64,000 nucleotides of DNA from Actinomycetes bacterium (GTDB lineage Bacteria; Actinomycetota; Actinomycetes; Actinomycetales; Microbacteriaceae), in contig JAEXHA010000021.1 of the NCBI GenBank assembly GCA_023450335.1, forward strand, positions 1-64,000, written 5' to 3'. Position 1 is the stretch's first letter. Every line of letters begins with the position of its first letter. The notes beneath the pieces were generated by a model, which did not search any database, was not told the DNA's origin, and was given only the letters and a program-made list of their open reading frames with translations. This document shows positions 63,982 to 64,000 of the stretch, piece after piece. The translations under genes and the position numbers were made by a program.

Positions 63982-64000
63982 CGCGCCAGACTGTCATCCG

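Overview
This window is high-GC DNA with the gene order of an actinobacterium. Several traits point to Microbacteriaceae, probably Microbacterium: GC-rich third positions, many GTG starts, an LAATG-type wall-sorting signal, FAS-II genes behind a PucR-type regulator, and -10 boxes of the form TAGNNT. Most of the window follows the same order as the mycobacterial chromosome from the E2 gene (dlaT) to rpsT/holA. It is therefore core chromosome, with only a few accessory genes. I see no insertion sequence, prophage, CRISPR array or conjugative gene.

Layout. (1) 1-11,130: end of the 2-oxoacid dehydrogenase E2 gene, an unrecognised membrane protein where relatives have lipB-lipA, DUF4191 and RDD membrane proteins, then glnA, glnE and a second glnA (nitrogen assimilation), polyphosphate glucokinase and rnpB. 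(2) 11,208-16,180: a wall-anchored LAATG protein with a DUF4012 protein, a family-A polymerase-like protein and a zinc-ribbon coiled-coil protein. (3) 16,208-24,686: tRNA-Val, aceE, the FasR-like regulator, fabD-fabH-acpP-fabF and DUF3145. This links acetyl-CoA supply to fatty-acid synthesis. (4) 24,896-29,501: catalase, tRNA-Met, a DMT transporter, peptide deformylase, a small interrupted membrane frame, tRNA-Asn and an orphan ABC ATPase. (5) 29,542-36,368: dnaG-dgt-dusB, glutathione peroxidase, a DsbA-like oxidoreductase and two accessory secreted-type genes, one frameshifted. (6) 36,442-41,287: uppS-recO, a TRIC-type channel, leuA with a leucine leader peptide, and a lipoprotein. (7) 41,304-52,191: a long minus-strand cluster for translation, ribosome maturation and heat shock (lepA, DUF1990, hemW, CIRCE-hrcA-dnaJ, rsmE, HIT, phoH, ybeY, CNNM/CorC-like, era), most genes overlapping by 1-4 bases. 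(8) 52,403-63,981: a 1,680-residue secreted nuclease/5'-nucleotidase, a hydrolase, an MFS transporter, rpsT, and the holA-comEC-comEA DNA-uptake operon.

The strongest structural observations are these. Ten genes have a -10 box exactly 6-7 bases before the start codon, which predicts leaderless mRNAs. There is a leucine-rich leader peptide whose stop lies in the loop of an 11-bp hairpin before leuA. A secreted protein has a clean one-base frameshift. A two-helix membrane frame behind def is broken by an in-frame TGA. I found no convincing new multi-gene system. Stretches of 100-210 bases between genes hold only promoters, leaders and terminators, and no gene-free gap exceeds 300 bases once rnpB is counted.
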